Origin: Leptolinea sp964446955 | GTDB taxonomy: Bacteria > Chloroflexota > Anaerolineae > Anaerolineales > Anaerolineaceae | Assembly: GCA_964446955.1 (NCBI GenBank) | Contig: CAYUQJ010000003.1 | Coordinates: 186,001-250,000, forward strand | Length of the DNA: 64,000 nt | Reading direction: 5' to 3' | Shown: positions 8,392 to 17,587 of the stretch, in pieces | Position numbering within the stretch: position 1 is the first letter of the stretch | Layout of the letters: each line of letters opens with the position of its first letter | Notes under the pieces: model-generated | What the model saw: the letters and a program-made list of their open reading frames with translations, nothing else | Databases searched by the model: none | Told to the model about the DNA's origin: nothing | Made by a program: the position numbers and the translations under genes

Positions 8392-9306
8392 TTATAAGAT
8401 TATTTCAATAGCGCCTGGAAGTACTTCTAAAGTCATTTCTGTTACCTGTGAAGAAAAACCGGCAAACATTTCGCCGTCTGCATGGATATATAGAGGATTA
8501 TTTGACCGTAATGAAATTTTCTTAAATGTACCTGTTTTTACATAGTTAAGACTGTCGTGTGTGCCTTTAAGAAAGTGCGGTATGGCCATTAACATTTTTA
8601 GACGGGAGATTACATCAACCAACGTGTAGTTCAACAATCCGTCATCTTGAAGGGCATCGGGGGACAGTAAAAAGCCTCCACCTTCACGTCGACCATTAGT
8701 AACGGTAAGCATCAGAGTTTCTTTTTCGAATGGCTCTCCATCTATTGTACCGGTAATTGTAAAAGGACGATAGTTTTCTATTATTGTACGGATTAATGCT
8801 AAAAAGTAAATCATGAAACCCTGGAAAATGGGAATTTGTCGGGAATAAAAGTTCACAGCAGAATCAAAACCCATGCCCAGTGTGTTCATCCAGTATTCTT
8901 TGCGTCCGCTGCCATCAATTGCGATGGCCACATCCATTCGTCGCGGTGTGCCGGAAAACACATTTTTCAATGCTTCAACGGAATTTCGTGGAATACCCAC
9001 TGTGCTGGCAAAGTCGTTGCCTGATCCAACCGGAACAATTCCCAGACGGGGTCTTTTTTCGGGTTCCACAGCCATTATCCCGTTGATAACTTCGTGAATG
9101 GTCCCATCACCGCCCAGCGCGACAATTGTCTTGTAACCATCCAATGCTGCCTTTTCAGCGATCTCGCTGGCATGACCCGGATAGACGGTGCCCGACCAAT
9201 CAGCTCCACCCAGATCTTCAGCCACACGACGAAGGTTAGATGCTACCGGCCATGCCCGACCCAGATTGGCGATAGGATTAAAGATCATGAGTGTTTGATG
9301 GCGCAT
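8392..9306 (-). CDS. Diacylglycerol kinase family lipid kinase
   Basis: 304 residues, the usual length for the DgkB/YegS/BmrU family. The N-terminal catalytic domain carries IFNPIANLGRA and the nucleotide motif GGDGTIHEVINGI (near residue 80), followed by VPVGSGNDFA. The C-terminal beta-sandwich lobe ends with LYIHADGEMF. Members phosphorylate diacylglycerol or related lipids at the inner membrane face, recycling lipid for phospholipid synthesis. The exact lipid cannot be told. The gene is divergent from the DUF4388 signalling cluster. Confidence 0.85.
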   Translation of the reverse strand: MRHQTLMIFNPIANLGRAWPVASNLRRVAEDLGGADWSGTVYPGHASEIAEKAALDGYKTIVALGGDGTIHEVINGIMAVEPEKRPRLGIVPVGSGNDFASTVGIPRNSVEALKNVFSGTPRRMDVAIAIDGSGRKEYWMNTLGMGFDSAVNFYSRQIPIFQGFMIYFLALIRTIIENYRPFTITGTIDGEPFEKETLMLTVTNGRREGGGFLLSPDALQDDGLLNYTLVDVISRLKMLMAIPHFLKGTHDSLNYVKTGTFKKISLRSNNPLYIHADGEMFAGFSSQVTEMTLEVLPGAIEIIL

Positions 9307-9422
9307 CGTTAAATTTGCTCCATATGAGAATTTTCTTAATTATACCCGCTAATAATTTGACCAAAACTTTCGGGAACGGTATAATTTGCATCTGGATATG
9401 CATACTTATTGATAGGGGCGTT

Positions 9423-10241
9423 ATGGCACTGCAGGGAAATCTCCGAGACTTTCCGTTTGCACAATTACTAAACCTGGTTAACTTAGCTCGAAAGACCGGT
9501 ATGTTGGAAATCATCCAGAAGGGGGAGACAGCCCATGTCTACTTCAGAGATGGGCGTTTGGCCTGCGCGTTGACGGCAAATGAAGATTCTTCACTCTCTT
9601 CTGTGTTGTATCAGAATCAACGCATCAGCCCGAATCTATACCGGGCGATCAAGTCAAAAGGGGGAGCCATATGGGACAAAGAACTTGGATTGCAATTGAT
9701 CAATGCGGGGTTTGTTTCGCGGGAAACAATCTTGAACAGCCTGCAGCAGCATCATGTTGCCATCGTGCGCCGCCTGTTCACCTGGCAGGAAGGGGTCTTC
9801 CGGTTTTTACCGAATGAACCGCCCCCGGAGGATAAGATCGCATTGAATATGGACCTGGAGAACCTCATTATGGAAGGTTCCCGTCACATCCAGGAAATGG
9901 AATTGTTGATGGATGAGGTTCCAAATTTGGATGTTTCACTGCGTTTTTCCGATCGCCCGGAAAATAACCTGCGGAAAGTGAACCTGACCGTGGAAGAGTG
10001 GAAAGTTGTTTCCTTTGTCAATCCAAAGAACTCCGTACGGCAAATCGCACAGGCAACATCTATGGATGACCTGCAAATTCGCCGTGTGGTTTATGGATTA
10101 TTACAGGCAGGGCTGGTGGAGATTGTGAAACCGGAAGTGGTCTCACGTCCGTTACCGGTTACTACATTATTGCCCAACCAGACGAAAGAAGAACAGCGGT
10201 CACTGGTAAATCGATTAATAAATCGGATTAGAGGTTTGTAA
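9423..10241 (+). CDS. DUF4388 (PATAN-like) domain protein
   Basis: 272 residues. The N-terminal domain (about 1-100) begins ALQGNLRDFPFAQLLNLVNL and is a DUF4388 module, a small alpha/beta domain found in bacterial response regulators and GTPase clusters. The C-terminal part (about 190-240) resembles a winged helix (VEEWKVVSFVN, then IAQATSM and LQAGLVEIV). The ATG at 9423 follows GGGG; a longer frame to 9291 is rejected for lack of a ribosome site. The stop is 2 nt before the start of the GTPase gene, so they are one operon. It is likely an adaptor or effector for the GTPase; this is inference from order. Confidence 0.75.
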   Translation: MALQGNLRDFPFAQLLNLVNLARKTGMLEIIQKGETAHVYFRDGRLACALTANEDSSLSSVLYQNQRISPNLYRAIKSKGGAIWDKELGLQLINAGFVSRETILNSLQQHHVAIVRRLFTWQEGVFRFLPNEPPPEDKIALNMDLENLIMEGSRHIQEMELLMDEVPNLDVSLRFSDRPENNLRKVNLTVEEWKVVSFVNPKNSVRQIAQATSMDDLQIRRVVYGLLQAGLVEIVKPEVVSRPLPVTTLLPNQTKEEQRSLVNRLINRIRGL

Positions 10242-10243
10242 TT

Positions 10244-10798
10244 TTGGCTGGTACAACTCCTCATGTTCAAACAGTAAAAATGGTTATTACCGGTCCATTC
10301 AATGCCGGGAAGACTGAATTCATCCGTACGATCAGCGAGATCGAAGTTGTCTCTACGGAACAGAAGATCAGTAGTGACGCGGAAAAGGTTAAGGAATCCA
10401 CAACGGTTGCCATGGATTTCGGGCGTCTTACCATTGATAAAAACCTGATATTGCATATTTATGGTACGCCGGGTCAACGCCGTTTTGAATTTATGTGGGA
10501 TATTCTTTCGGAAGGCATGCTTGGGTTCATTCTTATGGTAGACAGCACCCGCCCTGAAACCTTCCGGGAAGCACGTTACATCCTTGAGTCCTTCTCTGAT
10601 CACTCTGATTCACCATATGTGGTGGCTGTAAATAAACAGGATCTGGAAGAAGCCTGGGATGTTGAAGATATCCGACACGCCTTGCGTTTAAGGGATAACA
10701 TTCCTGTTCTTCCGTGTGTTGCCACTGAAATGGAACCAGTCAAAAAAATCCTTCTCAATTTGCTTGAAATCATCAAGAAACGTCTTGATGTTCAGTAG
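10244..10798 (+). CDS. Arf/CvnD-like small GTPase
   Basis: 184 residues. G1 is GPFNAGKTEF (near residue 17), G3 is the family variant YGTPGQRR (near 78), G4 is NKQD (near 128), and a G5-like ATE follows. This is the bacterial family (COG2229) that includes MglA-like and Streptomyces conservon CvnD GTPases. It starts with TTG, 2 nt after the DUF4388 stop, with AGAGG upstream. Conservons usually also hold a histidine-kinase-like protein, a roadblock protein and DUF742; none is present here. It is probably a molecular switch controlled by its DUF4388 and V4R-like neighbours. Confidence 0.85.
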   Translation: MAGTTPHVQTVKMVITGPFNAGKTEFIRTISEIEVVSTEQKISSDAEKVKESTTVAMDFGRLTIDKNLILHIYGTPGQRRFEFMWDILSEGMLGFILMVDSTRPETFREARYILESFSDHSDSPYVVAVNKQDLEEAWDVEDIRHALRLRDNIPVLPCVATEMEPVKKILLNLLEIIKKRLDVQ

Positions 10799-10818
10799 TA
10801 TTCGGGATTAATTATTCT

Positions 10819-11379
10819 ATGCGGAAGATAGTGTCTCCTGACCTGGCGACAGTTTTCTGTAAAGGGTTAAGGGAAATCATTCCGGAAGATTCAGGGGAAA
10901 CCTCACAAATTTTGCAACTGGCAAAATTTGAAACGGTTGAACTCCTACCCGAAAAAGCAGAGACAATTCTGGGGAGAATATCCGCTTCCGGGTTGTTCTT
11001 GCGGATCGGTTCTGCCGCCTTTAAGTATATTGTGCGTTACCATGGAAAACAGATTGGGATAAACAGCCTTGAATTCAGGCTGCAACCGCAAAAACAGCGT
11101 TTACGCGATGGCATTGGAAAAATCAATCGTCTCTTACACGATTGGAAGGCGGCTGACCTGCGTATGGATGAAAAAGGTGATTCGATCAGTGTTTACGCGA
11201 GCGCGGTTCAGAGCAACATGCCCCAACCAGGTCAGATTGTCTGGCTGCATTTTATTGCCGGGTTGTTTCAGGAACTGCTTTACTGGGCGGGAGGTGGTAA
11301 GCAATACCCGTTTCATGTAAAGCCGGGAGAGGTGGAAAACTCTCTGGTTATTTGCTTTCAGCTTCAACCAGTGGATTGA
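10819..11379 (+). CDS. V4R-like putative ligand-binding protein
   Basis: 186 residues, soluble, no firm family. The spacing of features recalls the V4R (4-vinyl reductase/hydrocarbon-binding) fold: a block with SGLFLRIGSAAFKYIV near residue 55, a central LRDGIGKINRLLHDW, and a C-terminal WLHFIAGLFQELLYWAGGGK followed by a beta strand ending LVICFQL. The Cys residues that bind zinc in typical V4R proteins are absent except the final one. The gene follows the GTPase by 20 nt and probably belongs to the same operon. A role as a sensor of a small hydrophobic molecule for the GTPase is speculation; the protein should be treated as hypothetical. Confidence 0.55.
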   Translation: MRKIVSPDLATVFCKGLREIIPEDSGETSQILQLAKFETVELLPEKAETILGRISASGLFLRIGSAAFKYIVRYHGKQIGINSLEFRLQPQKQRLRDGIGKINRLLHDWKAADLRMDEKGDSISVYASAVQSNMPQPGQIVWLHFIAGLFQELLYWAGGGKQYPFHVKPGEVENSLVICFQLQPVD

Positions 11380-11384
11380 TCTTC

Positions 11385-12257
11385 TCACCAGATTTTCCCC
11401 CGGTTGACCAGAAGGATACCCGCGAAAACGAGAATTCCCCCCGTAATCTGGAATGGGCTCAAATTTTCACCGGCAATTGGTATGGCAAGTAGAGCCGATA
11501 TTACCGGTGACGCGATCATGGTTGGGGAAACAATGGATGCGGATATGTGCCCGAGGGCATAGGTCATGCAAAAGTATCCGGCAATTTGCGAGATGATACC
11601 GGAAGCAATAAAAATGCCCCAGGTTTGTGACGGATAACCGGTCAGCGGTGCCCGGCTGATCAGGCAGATAAACAAAAGGGTCACTGAGCTGGCAAGCGCG
11701 ATTAGTCCGGTGCTGGTCAATGCATCCACCCGTGAACGGGCTTTTTGGGTAATAAGATAATATCCCGCGAAGAAAAAGGATGAAAGTAAGGCAAGAGCGT
11801 CACCTTTGCTGAATGCGGGATGTAAGAATAGATTTGACCCAAAAACAAATGCCATACCGGATATCACAAGTCCCAGACCGATCCAAAACCATCCTGGCAG
11901 CTTTTCTTTCCAGAATAACCACGAGATCAACGCCACCCAGACAGGTGCGATGAAATTGATCAAATTGGCGTTGGCGATACTGGTATACGCGACTGCCGTG
12001 CTCCATGCTCCATGATCCAGCGCGGTGATGAATCCCGCTGCCAATGGGGCGATTAGCCACTTCGGTTTCAACTTGAGTTTGCCATTTGATCGGACCAGGA
12101 TAACCGGCAATAAAATCAGAGCGGCGGTCGTCATTCGGTAGAATGAGGTGACAATTCCCGGTGCCTGCGCCGTACGGACAAATATCGCCGATAAAGAAAG
12201 GCACAATATCCCGAGCAGCAGGGCGATATAGGGAACCGGTTTATGGAATTCTGGCAT
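11385..12257 (-). CDS. DMT-superfamily EamA transporter
   Basis: 290 residues with about ten hydrophobic segments in two EamA repeats (each about 140 residues). The first repeat has ALDHGAWSTAVAYTSIANAN and the second FCMTYALGHISASIVSP. EamA permeases export or import metabolites such as amino acids or nucleobases; the substrate cannot be read. It is the last gene of the minus-strand run that starts with the P5C dehydrogenase gene, 33 nt after the HAD gene. It converges with the V4R-like gene with only 5 nt between stops and no visible terminator. Confidence 0.8.
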   Translation of the reverse strand: MPEFHKPVPYIALLLGILCLSLSAIFVRTAQAPGIVTSFYRMTTAALILLPVILVRSNGKLKLKPKWLIAPLAAGFITALDHGAWSTAVAYTSIANANLINFIAPVWVALISWLFWKEKLPGWFWIGLGLVISGMAFVFGSNLFLHPAFSKGDALALLSSFFFAGYYLITQKARSRVDALTSTGLIALASSVTLLFICLISRAPLTGYPSQTWGIFIASGIISQIAGYFCMTYALGHISASIVSPTMIASPVISALLAIPIAGENLSPFQITGGILVFAGILLVNRGKIW

Positions 12258-12290
12258 AAATTGAGGGTTCTTTCGTACGGATAATGTGGG

Positions 12291-13043
12291 TTAAGCCGGC
12301 CAGGAATCCAACAGCGTGGGAAGCTCTGAAAGCGCTGAGATGGTCCGGTCTGGTTTGATCTGTTCTTCCAGGTTTTGCATGATCGAACGGTTAACGCGGC
12401 GGGTGATCCATACGTTATGTGTACCCAGATTCTTTGAGCCAAGAATGTCCGCTCCCAGCGTATCCCCCACCATGACGGCCTGGTCAGGCCGGATGGACAA
12501 CGCGTCAAACGCCATCTGGAATATTTTCGGATGCGGCTTCCGAATACCGGCAGCCGCTGAAGTGCTAATGTAATCAAAAAACGGACGGATATTCGCCTTA
12601 TCGATCAGGGTTTGCACATCCCAGTCGTCACCGGCATTGGATATGATACCCAGCCTGTATCCAGATTCTCTCAATGTACTCAATGTAGTGTGAGTGTCGT
12701 GTTCCACTTTCCAGCATGCCTGGGTAACCTGATAGAAATGGGCGAGGTGAGGCCGTAAATGTTCATGTGTAACAGCTTTCAATCCCTGGCGTTGCAGAAC
12801 AATCCGCAGTACCTGTTCTGTTGTGTATTCAACAAGTTCAGATTCCCGCTCGCTGTGATAGGCTTCCAATCGGGAAAGAAACTCGGAAAGGAAAACATCT
12901 TTGTTCAGGGTATATCCACCTTCCAACAGGGAAGCGGCCAATGCTTGATAGGCATTTGTCATAATATCCGGCAAATGCCCATCAAAATAGATCAATGTAC
13001 TGCCCAGGTCGAATAGGACAACGTCAATTATCGGGTTTTTCAT
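12291..13043 (-). CDS. HAD-superfamily hydrolase
   Basis: 250 residues. Motif I is FDLGSTLIYF near residue 11 (DxGxT form, the second Asp of DxDxT replaced by Gly), motif II ISNAGDD near 115, motif III the lysine of RKPHPKIF near 148, and motif IV MVGDTLGADILG near 172. Cap insertion lies between motif I and II. Family members are small-molecule phosphatases. The altered motif I occurs in several HAD groups and does not by itself prove loss of activity. It is part of the catabolic minus-strand run; its substrate is unknown. Confidence 0.8.
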   Translation of the reverse strand: MKNPIIDVVLFDLGSTLIYFDGHLPDIMTNAYQALAASLLEGGYTLNKDVFLSEFLSRLEAYHSERESELVEYTTEQVLRIVLQRQGLKAVTHEHLRPHLAHFYQVTQACWKVEHDTHTTLSTLRESGYRLGIISNAGDDWDVQTLIDKANIRPFFDYISTSAAAGIRKPHPKIFQMAFDALSIRPDQAVMVGDTLGADILGSKNLGTHNVWITRRVNRSIMQNLEEQIKPDRTISALSELPTLLDSWPA

Positions 13044-13063
13044 GTCCCGATAATTCTAATCGG

Positions 13064-14086
13064 TTAATAGCCGATTTCGGGATCAAACCGGTTAAATAAG
13101 GGGTTGTTTTCGAGGAATCTTTGCAGGTTGGTGCAGAAAAGGTCTACAGCCCGATTGTTGTAATGTGGGCTGACCCCGCCAACGTGAGGTGAGATGATCA
13201 GATTGGGTACCTTCCACAATGGACTGGATGCCGGAAGCGGTTCTTCCGGATAAACATCCAGAGCGGCTCCGCTGATGACTTTCTTCTCCAGGGCTTCTTT
13301 CAGCGCTGAATGATCCACAATCCCTCCACGGCTTAGATCCACAAAATACGCTGTGGATTTCATGGAGGCGAATTCGTCTGCTCCGAACATGCCGCGGGTC
13401 GAGGGCGTTAAGGGAAGCGCGAGCACGACAAAATCGCATTCCCGCAGCATGGATTTCATGGCTTCAATAGGGTAAAGACGGGTGAAGTAATCCCCTTCGG
13501 GGTCTCCCGTGCCTTCCGGAATGTAACCGTCATCTTTGAGCTGTTTAAGATCTCTTTTGGCAGCCAGGACCGTCACTTGAAATGGCATCAGAAGTCGTGC
13601 AACTTCCCTGTTTATGCTGCCATATCCCACCAATCCGACTGTACTTCCACGCAATTCCTGGTGTTTATACATTTCCCAGCGTTTTTCCGGCCAGAATGCT
13701 TTTGCCTGATTATCGATCATGGTTTTTACATTGGCCCCCAGCGCAAGCATCATTGTCAGAGCATATTCGGCCATTTGCAGGGCGTTCGCCCCGCTCATGG
13801 TTGTGGCCAACAGGTTAGGTTTACCCATTATGGGTTTTTGAACCGCGTAATCAATGCCGGTATAGTGGAATTGTATCCACTTGAGTTTGGGAACCAGATC
13901 GGGCTCCGGTAGGACGGAATCAGTATACAAGATGTCGGTCTGCCCCCAGATCTCCTCTGGAATATCACCGGGCTGGTGTGCACGGATCGCTGTTACTTTC
14001 AACCTGGGTGATACAGCTTTGATCCTGTCGATCTGCTGTTCAGAAAATGGCATGGTAACCAGTAGTTGTAGTGGTTCTGTTGTCAT
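13064..14086 (-). CDS. D-isomer-specific 2-hydroxyacid dehydrogenase
   Basis: 340 residues. Catalytic residues are visible: Arg in VDLSRGGIVD, Glu in DVYPEEPLP, His in ISPHVGG. The Rossmann loop reads GLVGYGSINREV, so the third Gly of GxGxxG is Asn. The family reduces 2-oxoacids to D-2-hydroxyacids with NAD(P)H. The gene overlaps the stop of the CoA-transferase beta gene by 4 nt (ATGA), showing coupled translation. Beside a GctAB-type CoA-transferase and P5C dehydrogenase, 2-oxoglutarate/2-hydroxyglutarate is an attractive but unproven substrate. Confidence 0.82.
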   Translation of the reverse strand: MTTEPLQLLVTMPFSEQQIDRIKAVSPRLKVTAIRAHQPGDIPEEIWGQTDILYTDSVLPEPDLVPKLKWIQFHYTGIDYAVQKPIMGKPNLLATTMSGANALQMAEYALTMMLALGANVKTMIDNQAKAFWPEKRWEMYKHQELRGSTVGLVGYGSINREVARLLMPFQVTVLAAKRDLKQLKDDGYIPEGTGDPEGDYFTRLYPIEAMKSMLRECDFVVLALPLTPSTRGMFGADEFASMKSTAYFVDLSRGGIVDHSALKEALEKKVISGAALDVYPEEPLPASSPLWKVPNLIISPHVGGVSPHYNNRAVDLFCTNLQRFLENNPLFNRFDPEIGY

Positions 14087-14850
14087 TTTAAATAAATTCC
14101 TTCCGGATCTAAGTCTTCCCGCAATATACGAATTTCATTTTCTGTCGGGGGTTCGGTAACCCGGTCACAGATTTCACAACGCAGGCTCCAACCTGTGTTC
14201 GCAATGGCTTCATCAACCGTTCGTCCGGGGTGTACGGCAGCGAGGATCAATTCACCGGTCTCATCCGGTTGAAGGATGCCAATGTCAGTAACCACAGCCT
14301 GTGGGCCTTTTCCCTTGAGGTTCAATTGGTCACGTTCCCCGTGTCCGCCCAGGAAACCTGCCGAGGTGCGAAAATCCACCTTTTCCGGGAATCGGCGTTT
14401 TTGATGGGGGGTGATTATATAACATCGGTTGGCCCAGGCTGCTATTTCTCTGGAACCGCCCGAACCAGGAAGACGGGTTTTTGGATGCGCATAGTCTCCA
14501 ATTACTGTGGCATTAATATTACCAAATTTGTCAATCTGTGCTCCACCCAGGAAGCCGACATCCACATTTCCCCGTTGGAGATACAGTGTGAAAATGTCAT
14601 ACATGCTACAAACTGAAGCGGCTCCTGAAACAAGCGTGGGGTCGCCAATGGAAAGTGGCAAACGTTCAGGCCGGGCACCGATAATACCGGCTTCATAAAT
14701 CATTTGTAGATTGGGCGCGTGTGTGCGCTGCGCCAGATTACAGGCGAGGTTGGGCAGTCCCACACCAACAAATACCACGTCGCCATCGCGGAGAAGGCGG
14801 GCGGAATTAATGATCATCAATTCTGTTGATGAATACTCAATATTGGCCAT
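14083..14850 (-). CDS. CoA-transferase subunit beta (GctB-like)
   Basis: 255 residues, class I CoA-transferase beta subunit. The catalytic glutamate is seen in MIYEAGIIGA near residue 52; further motifs are GGAQIDKFGNIN and LPGSGGSREIA. It pairs with the alpha subunit, whose gene it overlaps by 14 nt. The family moves CoA between acyl-CoA and free carboxylic acids (glutaconate, 3-oxoacids and others). Sequence alone does not fix the acid. Operon position: third after P5C dehydrogenase and alpha subunit. Confidence 0.82.
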   Translation of the reverse strand: MANIEYSSTELMIINSARLLRDGDVVFVGVGLPNLACNLAQRTHAPNLQMIYEAGIIGARPERLPLSIGDPTLVSGAASVCSMYDIFTLYLQRGNVDVGFLGGAQIDKFGNINATVIGDYAHPKTRLPGSGGSREIAAWANRCYIITPHQKRRFPEKVDFRTSAGFLGGHGERDQLNLKGKGPQAVVTDIGILQPDETGELILAAVHPGRTVDEAIANTGWSLRCEICDRVTEPPTENEIRILREDLDPEGIYLK

Positions 14851-15739
14851 AGTTCACCGGTACGCTCATTTTTTCCCTGACAGAGAGGCGTTGATGGACA
14901 TTTTCCCCCAGCTTTTTCCAGTAGGCATCACGATCAGGTATGCTGTACACCCATTCATCCAGATATTGTTGGACGGATTCAGACGTCTCGCTGATCTTAT
15001 CCCATTGCAGATAGAACTCGTTATCGCGGTCATAATAACCCTGTGTGTAGCTGGGATGGCTGCAGAAGGGGACATGACACACGGCATCCACGATCAATTC
15101 CGGGATTATCGTGCGGTTGGGATCGGACCGGATGACATCATCCGGGACGATCTCCTCAGCCGTGACTATGACATGTTCAGCCGCGAATGCGGCTTCCTTT
15201 TGTTCTCCCAGGATGCCCCATATCTGAGCGTTACCGTTCCGGTCCGCACGCTGGGCGTGGATTATGGCTACATCGGGGTTTAGAGCTGGAACCACCACGA
15301 CCGATTTGCCGGAATATGGATCGATAACACGTTTGAAATTTGGGTTGGCATTCTCCAGATCAAAAGCCCCCGTCTCGTTCATGGGAAGAAAGGGAAGTCC
15401 AGACGCGCCAGCCTGCAGTCGGGTGATCATGGCGAAATGGGAGTATTCCTCTATTTCTACCTTTCCCTGTTCTACCAACGCGCGAAGATTCCGTAAGGAA
15501 CCCACACCCGGGTTGCCCATATAGGAAAAAATAATCTTACTGGCACATCCTGCCGCGGCCATTTGTTCGTAGATAAGATCGGGAGTGGCACGGGCAAGGA
15601 TAAGGTTTTTTCGACCCTGCCGAATGATCTCGTGTCCGGCAGCAAAGGGGATTAGGTGGGTAAACCCGGCTGCGTAAAGCATGTTGCCGTCGCGAACATA
15701 TTCTTTTATGGCTTCATTGAGAGAACAGAGCTTACTCAT
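14837..15739 (-). CDS. CoA-transferase subunit alpha (GctA-like)
   Basis: 300 residues, class I CoA-transferase alpha subunit. It has the fold's start (SLNEAIKEYVRDGNMLYAAG), a Rossmann-like core and the block VVVPALNPDVAIIHAQRAD. The ribosome site GAGGAAAGG lies just before the ATG. It is 8 nt downstream of the P5C dehydrogenase gene and overlaps the beta gene by 14 nt, so the two subunits are made together. Similar subunits in other bacteria are annotated as glutaconate or IpdA-type CoA-transferases; assignment to one acid is not possible here. Confidence 0.82.
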   Translation of the reverse strand: MSKLCSLNEAIKEYVRDGNMLYAAGFTHLIPFAAGHEIIRQGRKNLILARATPDLIYEQMAAAGCASKIIFSYMGNPGVGSLRNLRALVEQGKVEIEEYSHFAMITRLQAGASGLPFLPMNETGAFDLENANPNFKRVIDPYSGKSVVVVPALNPDVAIIHAQRADRNGNAQIWGILGEQKEAAFAAEHVIVTAEEIVPDDVIRSDPNRTIIPELIVDAVCHVPFCSHPSYTQGYYDRDNEFYLQWDKISETSESVQQYLDEWVYSIPDRDAYWKKLGENVHQRLSVREKMSVPVNYGQY

Positions 15740-15747
15740 GCCTTTCC

Positions 15748-17334
15748 TCAGGCTTTGTGAACATGAGTGCGTATCTGTTCGTGCATATACAGCTGAACGT
15801 AGTACAGGCCGCCGCCATTTTTGCCGGTTGATCCAGAACCTTTCCAGCCACCAAATGGTTGGAAGCCAGGCCAGGCACCGGTCGTGGCACCCTGTGGACG
15901 GTTGGCGTAAATCACTCCGGCTTCGATCCGGTCAAAGAAAGTGGCGACCTCTTCTTCATTTCCATAAATTCCTGAAGTCAGCCCATAAGCGACATCATTT
16001 GCCAGGGTCAGCGCTTCATCCAGATTCTTTACCCTGCCGATCGTTGAAATGGGGAGGAACATCTCGTGTTTCCACAGTTTATGTGAATACGGCAGACTGT
16101 CAACAAGGGTTGGCGCGCAGAAATATCCTTTGGACAAATCCCCGTCGGTAAGGACCTTCCCTCCCGTCAATATCTTCCCGCTGTGTTTCAGATCATCAAT
16201 ATAATTCTGGTAATCGTTGTATGAGTTTTTGTTAACAACCGGACCAAGAGTCACTTTTCGATCTGTTGGATCACCCACAACAAGTTTACCGGTGGCATTT
16301 ACCAGTCTGGAGATAAGTTCGTCATATACCGGCTCTTCGATAAAAACACGGGATGCCGCGGAGCATTTTTGCCCCTGCAGACCAAAGGCTGAACGGACGA
16401 TTCCAACTGTGGCCGCATCCAGGTCAGCGTGGCGTGTAACAATAACGGGATTCTTGCCGCCCATTTCCAGGATCGCGGGGCGTATCCATGCCCCGGCAGC
16501 AAAATCCCGGTACAGTTTCATACCCACATTATATGAACCGGTAAAGGTAACCCCTGCCACATCCGGATTATCGATCAATGCCTGCCCAAGAGTTGATCCA
16601 CCACCGGTGACATAATTGAAAACACCTGCTGGAAGACCGGCGTCGCGAAGACATTCCGCCAGCAATCGGACAGTCCAGGGGGAGTCTGTGGCAGGCTTCA
16701 TCACAACTGTGTTGCCGGCCGCCAGAGCGGCGCCAACCGGGCCGCCTGTCAACGCGCTTGGGAAGTTAAATGGGCTGATGACCAACCATACACCATAGGC
16801 TCTTAACACTGAAGTGTTGTCTGACTTGAACCCAACAAGGGGATCATGTCCCATTTCAAAAACAAAACCTTTGTTGACTTCCACCTGTGTGCAGGCATAT
16901 CGGATGAGATCTGCCGTCTCTGCCGCATCACCCAGGGCTTCCATGCGATTCTTGCCAACTTCCATGGCCATCACCGCACCGATCTGGTAAATTCGTTCAT
17001 CGATCAGATCGGCTGCTTTTCGTAAAAGTTCAATCCGTTTCTCCCAGGGTGTATGGGACCATGCGGGAAATGCTTTCTTCGCGGCAGCAATAGCCTGGCT
17101 GGCAATTTCCGCACCGCCTTTTTGAAAAATGCCCAGCACCACGCCCGTATCAACAGGAGACCGGTCTTCGAATTTGTCATCAATTCGGACTTCTTTCCCA
17201 TCGATGAACATTGTGTGTTCTTCACCCAGATGTGCCTTGACGTTTTTCAGAGCATCTTCAAACCGGGTGTGCAATTCCTCCGGTGGATTGAACATTGTTG
17301 CATAGGTCAACTTAAACGCAGACGATTCGGTCAT
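15748..17334 (-). CDS. pruA: L-glutamate gamma-semialdehyde (P5C) dehydrogenase
   Basis: 528 residues, aldehyde dehydrogenase superfamily. It shows the SPFNFPSALTGGPVGAALAAG block near 187, the general-base Glu in ILEMGGKNP (about 290) and the catalytic Cys in GQKCSAASR (about 324). The N-terminal extension and SPVDTGVVLG block fit the P5C dehydrogenase branch, which oxidises glutamate-5-semialdehyde to glutamate with NAD+. A separate proline dehydrogenase is not in the window. It is the first gene of a tight minus-strand operon with the CoA-transferase and 2-hydroxyacid dehydrogenase. Another semialdehyde substrate remains possible. Confidence 0.78.
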   Translation of the reverse strand: MTESSAFKLTYATMFNPPEELHTRFEDALKNVKAHLGEEHTMFIDGKEVRIDDKFEDRSPVDTGVVLGIFQKGGAEIASQAIAAAKKAFPAWSHTPWEKRIELLRKAADLIDERIYQIGAVMAMEVGKNRMEALGDAAETADLIRYACTQVEVNKGFVFEMGHDPLVGFKSDNTSVLRAYGVWLVISPFNFPSALTGGPVGAALAAGNTVVMKPATDSPWTVRLLAECLRDAGLPAGVFNYVTGGGSTLGQALIDNPDVAGVTFTGSYNVGMKLYRDFAAGAWIRPAILEMGGKNPVIVTRHADLDAATVGIVRSAFGLQGQKCSAASRVFIEEPVYDELISRLVNATGKLVVGDPTDRKVTLGPVVNKNSYNDYQNYIDDLKHSGKILTGGKVLTDGDLSKGYFCAPTLVDSLPYSHKLWKHEMFLPISTIGRVKNLDEALTLANDVAYGLTSGIYGNEEEVATFFDRIEAGVIYANRPQGATTGAWPGFQPFGGWKGSGSTGKNGGGLYYVQLYMHEQIRTHVHKA

Positions 17335-17587
17335 TGTTTCAAGCCTCCAATATAGGAATAATAGTTTTTGATCAGTATTCAGTATAGCCGTAGGAAGGAT
17401 TCAAGTCAAAATCTTGAAATTAGGTATGTAAAAACGACAAAAAATTGGATCATGTCATGAAGACCTCTTCAAATTGGTAAGATAAAAATAAGCCGGATCC
17501 CCATTTCTGACCGTTCATGATAATCCATATTGCCATTCTTATCTCAGGGATTTGCGTTTCAAATTTGGTTCGATTACACTTCTTCGT

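Noticed and set aside
12291..13043. Reading the HAD protein as inactive because motif I is DLGST
   Set aside because: DxGxT forms occur in active HAD groups, and the other three motifs are intact.
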